Below the pieces are notes generated by a model that made no database searches, had not been told where the DNA came from, and saw nothing but the letters and a program-made list of their open reading frames with translations. Positions 1 through 6,228 of a DNA stretch of 11,271 nt are shown here, one piece after another. Every line of letters starts with the position of its first letter. Position 1 is the stretch's first letter. Source of the DNA: Betaproteobacteria bacterium (GTDB taxonomy: Bacteria; Pseudomonadota; Gammaproteobacteria; Burkholderiales; SG8-39); the NCBI GenBank assembly GCA_011391295.1, contig JAABQT010000028.1:1-11271 (forward strand), given 5' to 3'. A program made the position numbers and the translations under genes.

Positions 1-2
1 TG

Positions 3-101
3 CGCGGCACCGCGTTCGTCATCGTCACCCACGACGCCTCGCTCGCCGCGCGCGCCGAGCGCGTGCTCGAGCTGCGCGACGGGTTACTGCAAGTTAAATA
101 G
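3..101 (+). CDS. ABC transporter ATP-binding protein, C-terminal end only (LolD/MacB type)
   Basis: Only the last 32 residues are inside the window; the gene begins upstream. The visible piece has the switch-region histidine in the context FVIVTHDASLAARAERVLEL, followed by RDG, which is the usual end of LolD/MacB-type ATPases (H-loop, then the short strand ending in R-D-G). Such proteins energise lipoprotein release (LolCDE) or macrolide-type export at the inner membrane; with this little sequence the subfamily is inference. The TAG stop (99-101) lies inside the terminal repeat of the adjacent mobile element, so the last few residues may be set by that insertion. No Walker motifs are visible because they lie upstream of the window. 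Confidence 0.7.
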   Translation, partial: RGTAFVIVTHDASLAARAERVLELRDGLLQVK

Positions 102-729
102 GGACAGACCTCATTATTCTCATTTGGCGACCTCGACGCTGGCGGATGCTGCCGGCCGCGTAACCGCCATTTGTTGCCTTACGGATGTCATCCACGACGC
201 GCGGGTCGAGCGCGTCGTCGAAGAGCCTTCCGTAGCCCGCGACACCCGGATAGACCCGATGAGGCTGCACGACCGGATCAGGCTCTCCCTCGGCATTCGC
301 CCGGTAGCTCGACCAGCGGTACTCCCGCGGGTGCTCCACCATTCGTGCGCTCACAGGATTGAGCTCCACGTAGCGATAGCACGCGAGCGCGTAGCGTTCG
401 GTGGCCACCAGGCACGAACGAAAACGACTGTCCCACAGGCTGCCCGTGCGATTGCGAGCCCGATTGACGTGCTGCGTGTAGCACTGCGCGAGGAACTTCA
501 TCATCAGCGCGCAGCCCTGTGCCGCCTGCGGCGTTACAAGAATGTGCACATGGTTGGTCATCAGGCAGTACGCATGCACCGCACACGCATGCTCCCTGGC
601 GAAGTGGCCAAGCAGGCCTAGGTAGAGGTTGTAGTCCTGATCGCCAAAGAAGCACCGCTCGCGATTGTGACCGCGCTGCCTTACGTGCAGGGCGACGCCG
701 GGAACGACGAGGCGGGCGGTTCGAGGCAT
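94..729 (-). CDS. REP-associated tyrosine transposase (RAYT, Y1_Tnp/IS200-like)
   Basis: A 211-residue protein starting M-P-R-T-A-R-L at 729. It opens with the family's N-terminal pattern (PRTARLVVPGVALHVRQRGHNR), then shows the HUH metal-binding motif in LMTNHVHILVTP (His60 and His62) and the downstream segment YRYVELNPVSARM (about 118-130), which carries the candidate nucleophilic tyrosine. WSSYRAN near 139-145 is also typical. The protein would nick and rejoin single-stranded REP hairpins. An open frame continues far upstream to 1671, but only as antisense of hpd; Met at 729 fits the family start. The C-terminal residues are encoded by the left terminal repeat and the stop falls at the element's edge. 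The gene looks intact: motifs are present and the length is usual for a small RAYT. Confidence 0.9.
   Translation of the reverse strand: MPRTARLVVPGVALHVRQRGHNRERCFFGDQDYNLYLGLLGHFAREHACAVHAYCLMTNHVHILVTPQAAQGCALMMKFLAQCYTQHVNRARNRTGSLWDSRFRSCLVATERYALACYRYVELNPVSARMVEHPREYRWSSYRANAEGEPDPVVQPHRVYPGVAGYGRLFDDALDPRVVDDIRKATNGGYAAGSIRQRRGRQMRIMRSVPI
95..127 (+). repeat. Left terminal inverted repeat (REP) of the RAYT element
   Basis: Reads TAAAT, one variable base, GGGACAGACCTCATT, one variable base, then TTCTCATTTGG. It is the inverted counterpart of 768-800 with two mismatches. It contains the TAG stop of the upstream ABC ATPase gene and, on the other strand, encodes the last residues of the transposase (ending M-R-S-V-P-I). 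Confidence 0.88.
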
Positions 730-767
730 GGACCATGAAACGGGTCCGGTGGGCGCCCGGTTGACGT

Positions 768-800
768 CCAAATGAGAAAAATGAGGTCTGTCCCCATTTA
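768..800 (-). repeat. Right terminal inverted repeat (REP) of the RAYT element
   Basis: Inverted copy of 95-127 with two mismatches; on the plus strand it contains ATGAGGTCTGTCCCC followed by ATTTA. It ends 10 bases before the chosen hpd start codon. A possible -10 hexamer TACAAT overlaps its outer end at 799-804, but no good -35 lies at the right distance. Confidence 0.88.
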
Positions 801-810
801 CAATGCCACG

Positions 811-1881
811 ATGCATAATCCGATGGGCACCGACGGGTTCGAGTTCATCGAATACGCGGCGCCCGACCCGAAGGCGATGGGTGCGCTGTTCGAGCGCCTG
901 GGCTTCAAGGCGATCGCGCGCCACCGCCACAAGGACGTGGTGCTGTACCGCCAGGGCGGGATCAACTTCATCGTCAATGCCGAGCCGGATTCCTTCGCGC
1001 AGCGTTTCGCGCGCCAGCACGGACCGAGCATCTGTGCCATCGCGTTTCGCGTCGACGACGCCAAGGCCGCCTACGAGCGCGCGGTGAGCCTGGGCGCCTG
1101 GGGCTATGCCGGCATCGCCGGGCCGGGAGAGCTGAACATCCCTGCGATCAAGGGCATCGGCGATTCGATCCTGTACTTCATCGACCGCTGGCGCGGCAAG
1201 GGCGGGAAGAAGACCGGCGACATCGGCAACATCGGTTTCTACGACGTGGATTTCGAGCCGCTTGCGGGCGCGGAGCTCGCACCGGCCGGCCACGGCCTCA
1301 CCACCATCGACCACCTCACCCACAACGTGCACAAGGGGCGCATGAAGGAATGGGCCGACTTCTACGAGCGCCTGTTCAACTTCCGCGAGATCCGTTACTT
1401 CGACATCGAGGGCCAGGTGACGGGCGTGAAGTCGAAGGCCATGACCAGCCCCTGCGGCAAGATCCGCATCCCGATCAACGAGGAGGGCACCGACAAGGCC
1501 GGGCAGATCCAGGAGTACCTGGACCTGTACCACGGCGAGGGCATCCAGCACGTGGCGCTCGGCTCGACCGAACTCTTCAAGACTGTGGATGCGCTGCGCG
1601 CAATGGGCGTGAGGCTCCTCGATACCGTGGACACCTATTACGAGCTCATCGACAAGCGCATCCCCGGGCACGGCGAGAACATCGCCGAGCTGAAAAAGCG
1701 CAAGATCCTCGTCGACGGCAAGGCGGGGGCGCTGCTGCTGCAGATCTTCTCCGAAAACCAGCTCGGCCCGATCTTCTTCGAGTTCATCCAGAGGAAGGGC
1801 GACGAGGGTTTCGGCGAAGGCAACTTCAAGGCGCTGTTCGAATCCATCGAACTCGACCAGATGCGGCGCGGAGTGCTTTAA
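811..1881 (+). CDS. hpd: 4-hydroxyphenylpyruvate dioxygenase
   Basis: A 356-residue non-haem Fe(II) enzyme that converts 4-hydroxyphenylpyruvate and O2 to homogentisate and CO2, the second step of tyrosine degradation, in the cytoplasm. Two vicinal-oxygen-chelate domains are evident. The iron ligands are visible: His168 (DHLTHNV), His247 (GIQHVAL) and Glu324 (FFEFIQRKGD). The C-terminal signature RKGDEGFGEGNFKALFESIE is characteristic of bacterial HPPD, and length is normal. The start at 811 (M-H-N-P-M-G) fits the family N-terminus; ATGs at 823 and, within the transposon repeat, at 781 are in frame too. No clear Shine-Dalgarno precedes 811. The mobile element lies immediately upstream, so the native promoter may have been displaced. 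First gene of the hpd-hmgA-fahA-phhA cluster. Confidence 0.96.
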   Translation: MHNPMGTDGFEFIEYAAPDPKAMGALFERLGFKAIARHRHKDVVLYRQGGINFIVNAEPDSFAQRFARQHGPSICAIAFRVDDAKAAYERAVSLGAWGYAGIAGPGELNIPAIKGIGDSILYFIDRWRGKGGKKTGDIGNIGFYDVDFEPLAGAELAPAGHGLTTIDHLTHNVHKGRMKEWADFYERLFNFREIRYFDIEGQVTGVKSKAMTSPCGKIRIPINEEGTDKAGQIQEYLDLYHGEGIQHVALGSTELFKTVDALRAMGVRLLDTVDTYYELIDKRIPGHGENIAELKKRKILVDGKAGALLLQIFSENQLGPIFFEFIQRKGDEGFGEGNFKALFESIELDQMRRGVL

Positions 1882-1896
1882 ATGAGGTCTGTCCCC
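1880..1896 (+). repeat. Half REP copy between hpd and hmgA
   Basis: AAATGAGGTCTGTCCCC matches the outer half of the RAYT terminal repeat in the same orientation as 768-800. No inverted partner lies nearby, so it is a solitary half site. It overlaps the last two bases of the hpd TAA stop and ends 14 bases before the hmgA start. It occupies over half of the 29-base spacer between the two genes. Confidence 0.8.
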
Positions 1897-1910
1897 AATA
1901 AAATGTACGT

Positions 1911-3179
1911 ATGAAAATAAGTTACCAATCCGGCTTCGGCAACACCTTCTCCACCGAAGCGGTGAAAGGCGCGCTGCCCATCGGGCAGAATTCGCCGCAG
2001 AAGACGCCGCGCGGGCTGTATCCCGAGGTGCTCTCGGGCACCGCGTTCACCGTACCGCGCGCGGAGAACCTGTCGAGCTGGCTGTACAAGCTGCGCCCCT
2101 CGGCGATGCATGCGCCCTACAGGCGCCTCGCGCAGGGCCTCGTGCGCTCGGGTCCCTTCGACGAGGTGGACACGCCACCGAACCGGCTGCGCTGGAATCC
2201 GTTGCCGGTTCCCGCCAAGGCCACCGACTTCATCGACGGCCTGGTCACCCTCGCGGGCTCGGGCGATGCCGGCTCGCAGTCCGGCATCGCGGTGCACATC
2301 TACCGCGCCAACCGTTCGATGAAAGACCGCTTCTTCACCAACGCCGACGGCGAGCTGATGTTCATGCCGCAGCAGGGCGCGATCGAACTGTTCACCGAGC
2401 TGGGACGGCTCGAAGTCGCGCCGGGCGAAGTCGCGGTGGTGCCGCGCGGCGTGAAGTTTCAGGTGCGCATCGAAGGTCCTGCGCGCGGTTACCTGTGCGA
2501 GAACTACGGCGCGCCGTTCCGGCTGCCCGAGCTCGGGCCGATCGGCTCGCAGGGCCTGGCGCAAAAGCGCGACTTCCTCGCGCCGGTGGCGGCATTCGAG
2601 GACCGGAGCGGAAGCTTCCAGGTGGTGGCGAAGTTCCTCGGCGGCCTGTGGGCGAGCGAATTGCGGCATTCGCCGCTGGATGTGGTCGCCTGGCACGGCA
2701 ACTACGCACCCTACAAGTACGATCTCGCGCGCTTCATGGCGATCAACACCGTGAGCTTCGATCATGCCGACCCGTCGATCTTCACCGTGCTGAGCTCACC
2801 CTCGGGCCAGCCCGGGGTCGCCAACTGCGACTTCGTCATCTTCCCGCCGCGCTGGATGGTGGCCGAGCACACCTTCCGCCCGCCCTGGTTCCACCGCAAC
2901 ATGATGAGCGAACTGATGGGCCTGGTGCACGGCGCCTACGACGCCAAGGCCGGGGGCTTCCTGCCGGGCGGCATCTCGATCCACAACTGCATGAGCGCGC
3001 ACGGGCCGGACCTCGCGAGCTACGACAAGGCCTCGAGCGTGCAGCTCGCGCCCCACAAGCTCGACAACACCCTCGCCTTCATGTGGGAGTCGCGCTACGC
3101 GTTCCGCCCCACCAAGGCCGCGCTCGCGGCGAAGCAACTGCAGAAGAACTACGACAAAGTCTGGGACGGCTTCAAATAG
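1911..3179 (+). CDS. hmgA: Homogentisate 1,2-dioxygenase
   Basis: A 422-residue cupin-fold Fe(II) dioxygenase that opens the ring of homogentisate to give 4-maleylacetoacetate. The N-terminus [13 protein letters not shown] is the family signature. The iron-binding triad is visible as His328 and Glu334 in [16 protein letters not shown] and His364 in MSAHGPD; the spacings (6 and 36 residues) equal those of the human enzyme's His335, Glu341 and His371. Length is normal. The start at 1911 gives the expected N-terminus, but no convincing Shine-Dalgarno is present. TAAAAT at 1899-1904, seven bases before ATG, could be a -10 element, suggesting local transcription start near the codon; this is speculative. 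The TAG stop at 3177-3179 runs into a REP palindrome. Confidence 0.96.
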   Translation: MKISYQSGFGNTFSTEAVKGALPIGQNSPQKTPRGLYPEVLSGTAFTVPRAENLSSWLYKLRPSAMHAPYRRLAQGLVRSGPFDEVDTPPNRLRWNPLPVPAKATDFIDGLVTLAGSGDAGSQSGIAVHIYRANRSMKDRFFTNADGELMFMPQQGAIELFTELGRLEVAPGEVAVVPRGVKFQVRIEGPARGYLCENYGAPFRLPELGPIGSQGLAQKRDFLAPVAAFEDRSGSFQVVAKFLGGLWASELRHSPLDVVAWHGNYAPYKYDLARFMAINTVSFDHADPSIFTVLSSPSGQPGVANCDFVIFPPRWMVAEHTFRPPWFHRNMMSELMGLVHGAYDAKAGGFLPGGISIHNCMSAHGPDLASYDKASSVQLAPHKLDNTLAFMWESRYAFRPTKAALAAKQLQKNYDKVWDGFK

Positions 3180-3230
3180 GGACAGACCTCAATTTTCTCA
3201 TCTGCAAATGAGAAAATTGAGGTCTGTCCC
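3179..3230. repeat. REPIN: perfect REP hairpin between hmgA and fahA
   Basis: Two head-to-head REP copies form a perfect inverted repeat with 23-base arms (3179-3201 and 3208-3230) and a 6-base loop CTGCAA. The arms are the same sequence as the RAYT ends (GGGACAGACCTCA... then TTTTCTCAT) except for small changes. It fills practically the whole 56-base spacer. A transcript would form a very stable hairpin directly before fahA; it lacks a following U run, so it is not a classic intrinsic terminator, but it could shield the 3' end of hmgA mRNA or hide the fahA ribosome site. Confidence 0.92.
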
Positions 3231-3235
3231 CCTTT

Positions 3236-4513
3236 ATGCACGCCACGCACAATCCCAAATTGAAGAGCTGGGTCGAGTCGGCCAACGATCCGGCCAGCGA
3301 TTTCCCGATCCAGAACCTGCCCTTCGGCGTGTTCCGCCGCAAGGGCTCCACGGAAGCGCCGCGCGGCGGCGTGGCGATCGGCGACCAGATCCTCGACCTC
3401 GAAGCCGTCGGCCTGAAGACCGGGCCTACGCTGAACGTCCTCGCCGCCGCCGGGCGCAAAACCTGGCGCGAGCTGCGCAAGAGCCTCTCCATCGGCCTCG
3501 CGGACCCGAAGCAGGCGAAGCGCCTCGCCAAGTACCTCCTGCCGATGAAGCAGGCGGAGCTGTTCCTGCCCGTGGCGGTGGGCGACTACAGCGACTTCTT
3601 CACCGGCATCCATCACGCGACGAACATGGGCAAGATGTTCCGCCCCGACAACCCGCTGCTGCCGAACTACAAGTGGGTGCCGATCGGCTATCACGGCCGC
3701 GCCTCCTCCATCGTGATCTCGGGCACGCCCGTCACGCGCCCCAATGGACAAACCCGGGGCCAGACCGATCCGCCCGACGCCCCGCCGCTGTTCGGGCCCT
3801 CGAAGCGCCTGGACTACGAGGTGGAGCTGGGCTTCGTCGCAGGGCCGGGGAATCCCCTCGGCAAGCCCGTGCCGGTCGCGCGCGCGCTCGAGCACGTGTT
3901 CGGCGTGGTGCTGTTCAACGACTGGTCGGCGCGCGACATCCAGACCTGGGAGTACCAGCCGCTCGGGCCGTTCCTCGCCAAGAGCTTCGCCTCCACGGTG
4001 TCGCCGTGGATCGTGACCCTGGAGGCGCTCGAGCCTTTCCGCTGCCCCGCGTTCCCTCGCAGCGGCGAAGACCCGCGGCCCCTGCCCTACCTGCTCGATC
4101 CCGCCGACCAGCGCGAGGGCGGCTACGCCATCGGCACCTCGATGTTCCTGCGCTCGGCGCAGATGCGCGAGCAGAAGATGCCACCGGCGCGCCTGTCGCG
4201 CTGCACCTTCCAGGATGCCTACTGGACTGTGGCGCAGATGGTCGCGCACCAGAGCTCCAACGGCTGCAACCTGCAGCCCGGCGACCTGCTGGGCTCGGGC
4301 ACCATCTCCGGCGCGACGCCCGACATGGCCGGCTCGATGATCGAGCTCACCCAGGGCGGCAAGCACCCGCTCACCCTGCCCTCGGGCGAGACGCGCAGCT
4401 TCATCGCCGACGGCGACGAGGTGGTCCAGCGCGGCAGATGCGAGCGCGAGGGCGCGGTGTCGATCGGGTTTGGCGAGGCGGCGGGGGTGGTGAAGCCCGC
4501 GCCGAAGGCCTAG
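3236..4513 (+). CDS. fahA: Fumarylacetoacetase
   Basis: A 425-residue hydrolase that splits fumarylacetoacetate into fumarate and acetoacetate, the last step of tyrosine catabolism. The metal ligands and catalytic base recognised in the mouse enzyme are visible: Asp120 and His127 in SDFFTGIHHATN, Glu195 and Glu197 in DYEVELGF, Asp229 in FNDWSARDIQ. QSSNGCNLQPGDLLGSGTISG in the C-terminal half is also a family signature. Length is normal. The start at 3236 is four bases after the C run of the preceding REPIN; the only Shine-Dalgarno-like run, TGAGGT at 3218-3223, is part of the hairpin arm and rather far (12 bases) from ATG. Maleylacetoacetate isomerase, which would supply the substrate, is not in the window. 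Confidence 0.96.
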   Translation: MHATHNPKLKSWVESANDPASDFPIQNLPFGVFRRKGSTEAPRGGVAIGDQILDLEAVGLKTGPTLNVLAAAGRKTWRELRKSLSIGLADPKQAKRLAKYLLPMKQAELFLPVAVGDYSDFFTGIHHATNMGKMFRPDNPLLPNYKWVPIGYHGRASSIVISGTPVTRPNGQTRGQTDPPDAPPLFGPSKRLDYEVELGFVAGPGNPLGKPVPVARALEHVFGVVLFNDWSARDIQTWEYQPLGPFLAKSFASTVSPWIVTLEALEPFRCPAFPRSGEDPRPLPYLLDPADQREGGYAIGTSMFLRSAQMREQKMPPARLSRCTFQDAYWTVAQMVAHQSSNGCNLQPGDLLGSGTISGATPDMAGSMIELTQGGKHPLTLPSGETRSFIADGDEVVQRGRCEREGAVSIGFGEAAGVVKPAPKA

Positions 4514-4540
4514 GAATCGCGGGTTTTGCCTTTAAATGCG

Positions 4541-4587
4541 TCCCCTGTTTTTTGGCGCGGTGAATCTTCGCGCCAAAAAACAGGGGA
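4541..4587. repeat. Long hairpin between fahA and phhA
   Basis: Perfect inverted repeat with 19-base arms (4541-4559 and 4569-4587), left arm beginning TCCCCTGTTTTTTGGCGCG, and a 9-base loop GTGAATCTT. It has no following U tract on either strand, so it is not a standard terminator. The left arm shares CCCCTGTTTTT with the palindrome at 7858-7903, suggesting a second REP-like repeat type. It lies in the 107-base gap upstream of phhA. Confidence 0.85.
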
Positions 4588-4620
4588 TCATATGAAGGCA
4601 AACCGAAGGCACTGCCCACA

Positions 4621-5424
4621 ATGAACGCCAGCGACACTTCCAACCTCCGCGGCGACTACAGCAAAGCCGTCCCCGACTACTGCGTCGAGCAGGACTGGTC
4701 CGCCTACACGCGCGACGACCACGCCCTGTTTCGGCGTCTGTACGAGCGCCAGTCGAAGCTCGTCGCGCGCTACGCCTGCGCCGAATGGATCGAGGCCGTC
4801 GGTGCGCTCGATGCCGGGCGCGAGATCCCGAAATTCGACCAGATCAACCGCGGCCTCGCCAAGGCGACCGGCTGGCGCATCGTCGCGGTGCCGGGACTGA
4901 TTCCCGACGAGCCGTTCTTCACGCACCTCGCCAACCGGCGCTTGCCGGTCGCCGTGTGGCTGCGAAAGCCCGAGGAGTTCGACTACGTCGTCGAGCCCGA
5001 CGTGTTCCACGATTTCTTCGGCCACGTGCCACTGCTGTTCGACCCGGTGTACGCCGATCACCTCGTCGAGTACGGCAAAGGAGGACTGAAGGCGATGCGC
5101 CTGGATGCGATCACGATGCTGTCGCGGCTGTATTGGTACACGATCGAGTTCGGGTTGATGAAGACTGCCGACGGCGTGCGCGCGTACGGCGCGGGGCTGC
5201 TGTCCTCGGGCGGGGAGCTCGCCTACTGCGTCGACGACCCCAGGCCGCACCGCCGGCCCTTCGATCTCGAGCGCATCCTGCGCACCGATTACCGCATCGA
5301 CCGCTACCAGGATACGTACTTCTTCATCGAGTCCTTCGACCAGCTGATGCGCGAGACGGCGCCCGACTTCACGCCGATCTATGCGCGGCTGAAGCACCTG
5401 GAGCCTTACGCGCCGCAGGCGTGA
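4621..5424 (+). CDS. phhA: Phenylalanine 4-monooxygenase (phenylalanine hydroxylase)
   Basis: A 267-residue bacterial aromatic amino acid hydroxylase that makes tyrosine from phenylalanine with tetrahydropterin and O2. The non-haem iron triad is intact: His130 and His135 in VFHDFFGHVPL and Glu176 in YTIEFG; the 41-residue spacing from His135 to Glu176 equals that of the Chromobacterium enzyme. The N-terminus RGDYS and the block VAVPGLIPDEPFFTHLANRR are typical. The start at 4621 gives normal length; ribosome binding may use GAAGG at 4604-4608 (spacing about 12) or a ten-codon open frame from 4592 whose TGA overlaps the phhA ATG. No regulatory ACT domain is present, as usual in bacteria. It ends 9 bases from the stop of the convergent mazF. 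Confidence 0.96.
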   Translation: MNASDTSNLRGDYSKAVPDYCVEQDWSAYTRDDHALFRRLYERQSKLVARYACAEWIEAVGALDAGREIPKFDQINRGLAKATGWRIVAVPGLIPDEPFFTHLANRRLPVAVWLRKPEEFDYVVEPDVFHDFFGHVPLLFDPVYADHLVEYGKGGLKAMRLDAITMLSRLYWYTIEFGLMKTADGVRAYGAGLLSSGGELAYCVDDPRPHRRPFDLERILRTDYRIDRYQDTYFFIESFDQLMRETAPDFTPIYARLKHLEPYAPQA

Positions 5425-5433
5425 AGATCGGGA

Positions 5434-5748
5434 TCAGGCGAACATGTCCTGCAGGATGCGCAGCGCGGGACGCGCATCCACGTGCGCGATGTGCCGCACG
5501 AGCCGCTGCGCATCCAGGCAGCGGATCTGGTCGAGCGCCACCGAGCTCGTCTTGCCGCGCAGCCGGATGGCGCAGCGTGTCGGCCAGGGACGGGTCGTGT
5601 GGGTGATCGGCGCTGCGATCACGGTGGCAAGGTTGCGGTTCATCTCGTCCGGCGACACCACCAGCACGGGACGGCGCCTGCGGATCTCGCGCCCCACCGT
5701 CGGATCGAGGTTCGCCCAGAACACGTCGCCCTGCCGCGGCGCGCTCAT
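5434..5748 (-). CDS. mazF: MazF/PemK-family toxin (endoribonuclease)
   Basis: A 104-residue protein with the PemK/MazF N-terminus GDVFWANLDPTVGREIRRRRPVLVVS, then PITHTT in the middle. In this family the arginine and threonine of these two blocks form the active site that cleaves single-stranded mRNA. The later segment SVALDQIRCLDAQRLVRHI is also typical. Its start codon overlaps the last four bases of the upstream antitoxin gene (ATGA overlap), implying translational coupling. It converges on phhA with 9 bases between the stops. Length and motifs look intact, so it is probably a functional toxin. Confidence 0.9.
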   Translation of the reverse strand: MSAPRQGDVFWANLDPTVGREIRRRRPVLVVSPDEMNRNLATVIAAPITHTTRPWPTRCAIRLRGKTSSVALDQIRCLDAQRLVRHIAHVDARPALRILQDMFA

Positions 5749-5996
5749 CGGTCGAGGGCCTCGTCCACGGGCACACCGCCCCACAGGTTCTCGCGCACCC
5801 GTGCGGCACCCGCACGGCGGAACCGGGCCTCCCATCCGGCACGGCGGTTCGGCTCGGCCTTCTGCTCCAGGACGATCCTGCCCGCGCTCGCCGTGACCCC
5901 CAGCGGCTCGCCGGGCGCCAGGCCGCTCTGCTCGATGGCGGCGCGCGGCAGGCGCACCCCGCGCGAATTGCCGATGGCGACGATCTTGGTTTCCAT
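5745..5996 (-). CDS. mazE: MazE-like AbrB-fold antitoxin
   Basis: An 83-residue antitoxin gene. The first 45 residues, METKIVAIGNSRGVRLPRAA and following, are a swapped-hairpin AbrB/SpoVT/MazE DNA-binding domain; the tail is charged and presumably wraps the toxin. A good Shine-Dalgarno AGGAG (minus strand of 6003-6007) lies 6 bases before ATG. It is the first gene of a two-gene operon with the overlapping mazF. A palindrome on the promoter just upstream suggests autorepression, as usual for mazEF. Confidence 0.9.
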   Translation of the reverse strand: METKIVAIGNSRGVRLPRAAIEQSGLAPGEPLGVTASAGRIVLEQKAEPNRRAGWEARFRRAGAARVRENLWGGVPVDEALDR

Positions 5997-6002
5997 GCGT
6001 TG

Positions 6003-6027
6003 CTCCTGTAATTACGGCGTAATTATA
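6003..6027 (-). promoter_or_regulatory. mazEF promoter, operator palindrome and ribosome site
   Basis: Read on the minus strand: a perfect -10 hexamer TATAAT (6027-6022) overlaps a 17-base palindrome TAATTACGGCGTAATTA (6009-6025; 8-base perfect arms around one centre base), followed by AGGAG (6007-6003). The AT-rich palindrome stands out from its GC-rich surroundings and covers the promoter, as expected for a MazE/MazEF autorepression site. No good -35 was recognised. Confidence 0.7.
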
Positions 6028-6075
6028 CCGGCGAGGCCGCGGTCGCGCACCATCGTGCGCCGCATCGCGGCCGCC

Positions 6076-6105
6076 TTGAAATTCCCGCATTGAGAGCGGG
6101 ATAAT
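6076..6105 (+). promoter_or_regulatory. Candidate sigma-70 promoter for the RHH-ParE fusion gene
   Basis: TTGAAA (6076-6081) and GATAAT (6100-6105) are separated by 18 bases and point toward the fusion gene at 6229. A short inverted repeat, TCCCGC (6083-6088) and GCGGGA (6096-6101), lies in the spacer and touches the -10, and might be an operator. The implied leader would be about 115 bases. A 46-codon open frame starting at 6110 overlaps the leader but has no recognisable features. Confidence 0.5.
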
Positions 6106-6208
6106 CAAGATGAAAAACAGCAACCGGCCCTCTTTCCTGATGTCGCCGTCCGAAGACCTGCTGCCCTGCAGCGGTGCCGGGGCGGCGCTCTGGAAGGAGC
6201 GAGCCCCC

Positions 6209-6228
6209 GGTGTTACCATGGTGACACC
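6209..6228 (+). promoter_or_regulatory. Operator-like palindrome abutting the fusion gene start
   Basis: A 20-base palindrome GGTGTTACCATGGTGACACC with one mismatched pair ends on the base before the ATG at 6229. Ribbon-helix-helix antitoxins typically bind such sites to repress their own operon, so autoregulation is the natural reading. The site also occupies the ribosome-binding region; the nearest Shine-Dalgarno-like run, AAGGAG at 6194-6199, is 29 bases from the start. Confidence 0.55.

Larger units (their letters stand above)
95..800 (-). mobile_element. RAYT element: IS200-like transposase between 33-bp inverted repeats
   Basis: About 706 bp with one transposase gene on the minus strand, bounded by inverted repeats at 95-127 and 768-800 that match at all but two positions. 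The repeat core GGGACAGACCTCATT recurs, in whole or part, at other gene junctions of this window. RAYTs are single-copy, domesticated relatives of IS200/IS605 transposases that are known to be flanked by REP repeats and to mobilise them. No target duplication is obvious, as expected for the HUH family. The element separates the ABC ATPase gene from hpd, leaving only 10 bases between its right end and the chosen hpd start. Exact borders could differ by a few bases. Confidence 0.85.

Noticed and set aside
95..800. CRISPR-like reading of the repeats
   Set aside because: Copies are few, inverted relative to one another and separated by genes, so REP/REPIN elements explain them.
730..1671. N-terminal extension of the transposase frame across hpd
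   Set aside because: It is antisense of hpd, and the family start M-P-R-T-A-R lies at 729.
3179..3230. Intrinsic terminator for hmgA
   Set aside because: No U tract follows the hairpin on the plus strand, and the arms match the RAYT terminal repeats, so a REPIN is the better call; a role in termination is not excluded.
3149..4366. 405-residue minus-strand frame over fahA, and similar frames over hmgA (1878-2765) and phhA (4588-5397)
   Set aside because: All are shadows of confident enzyme genes; composition is shadow-like and no motif is present.
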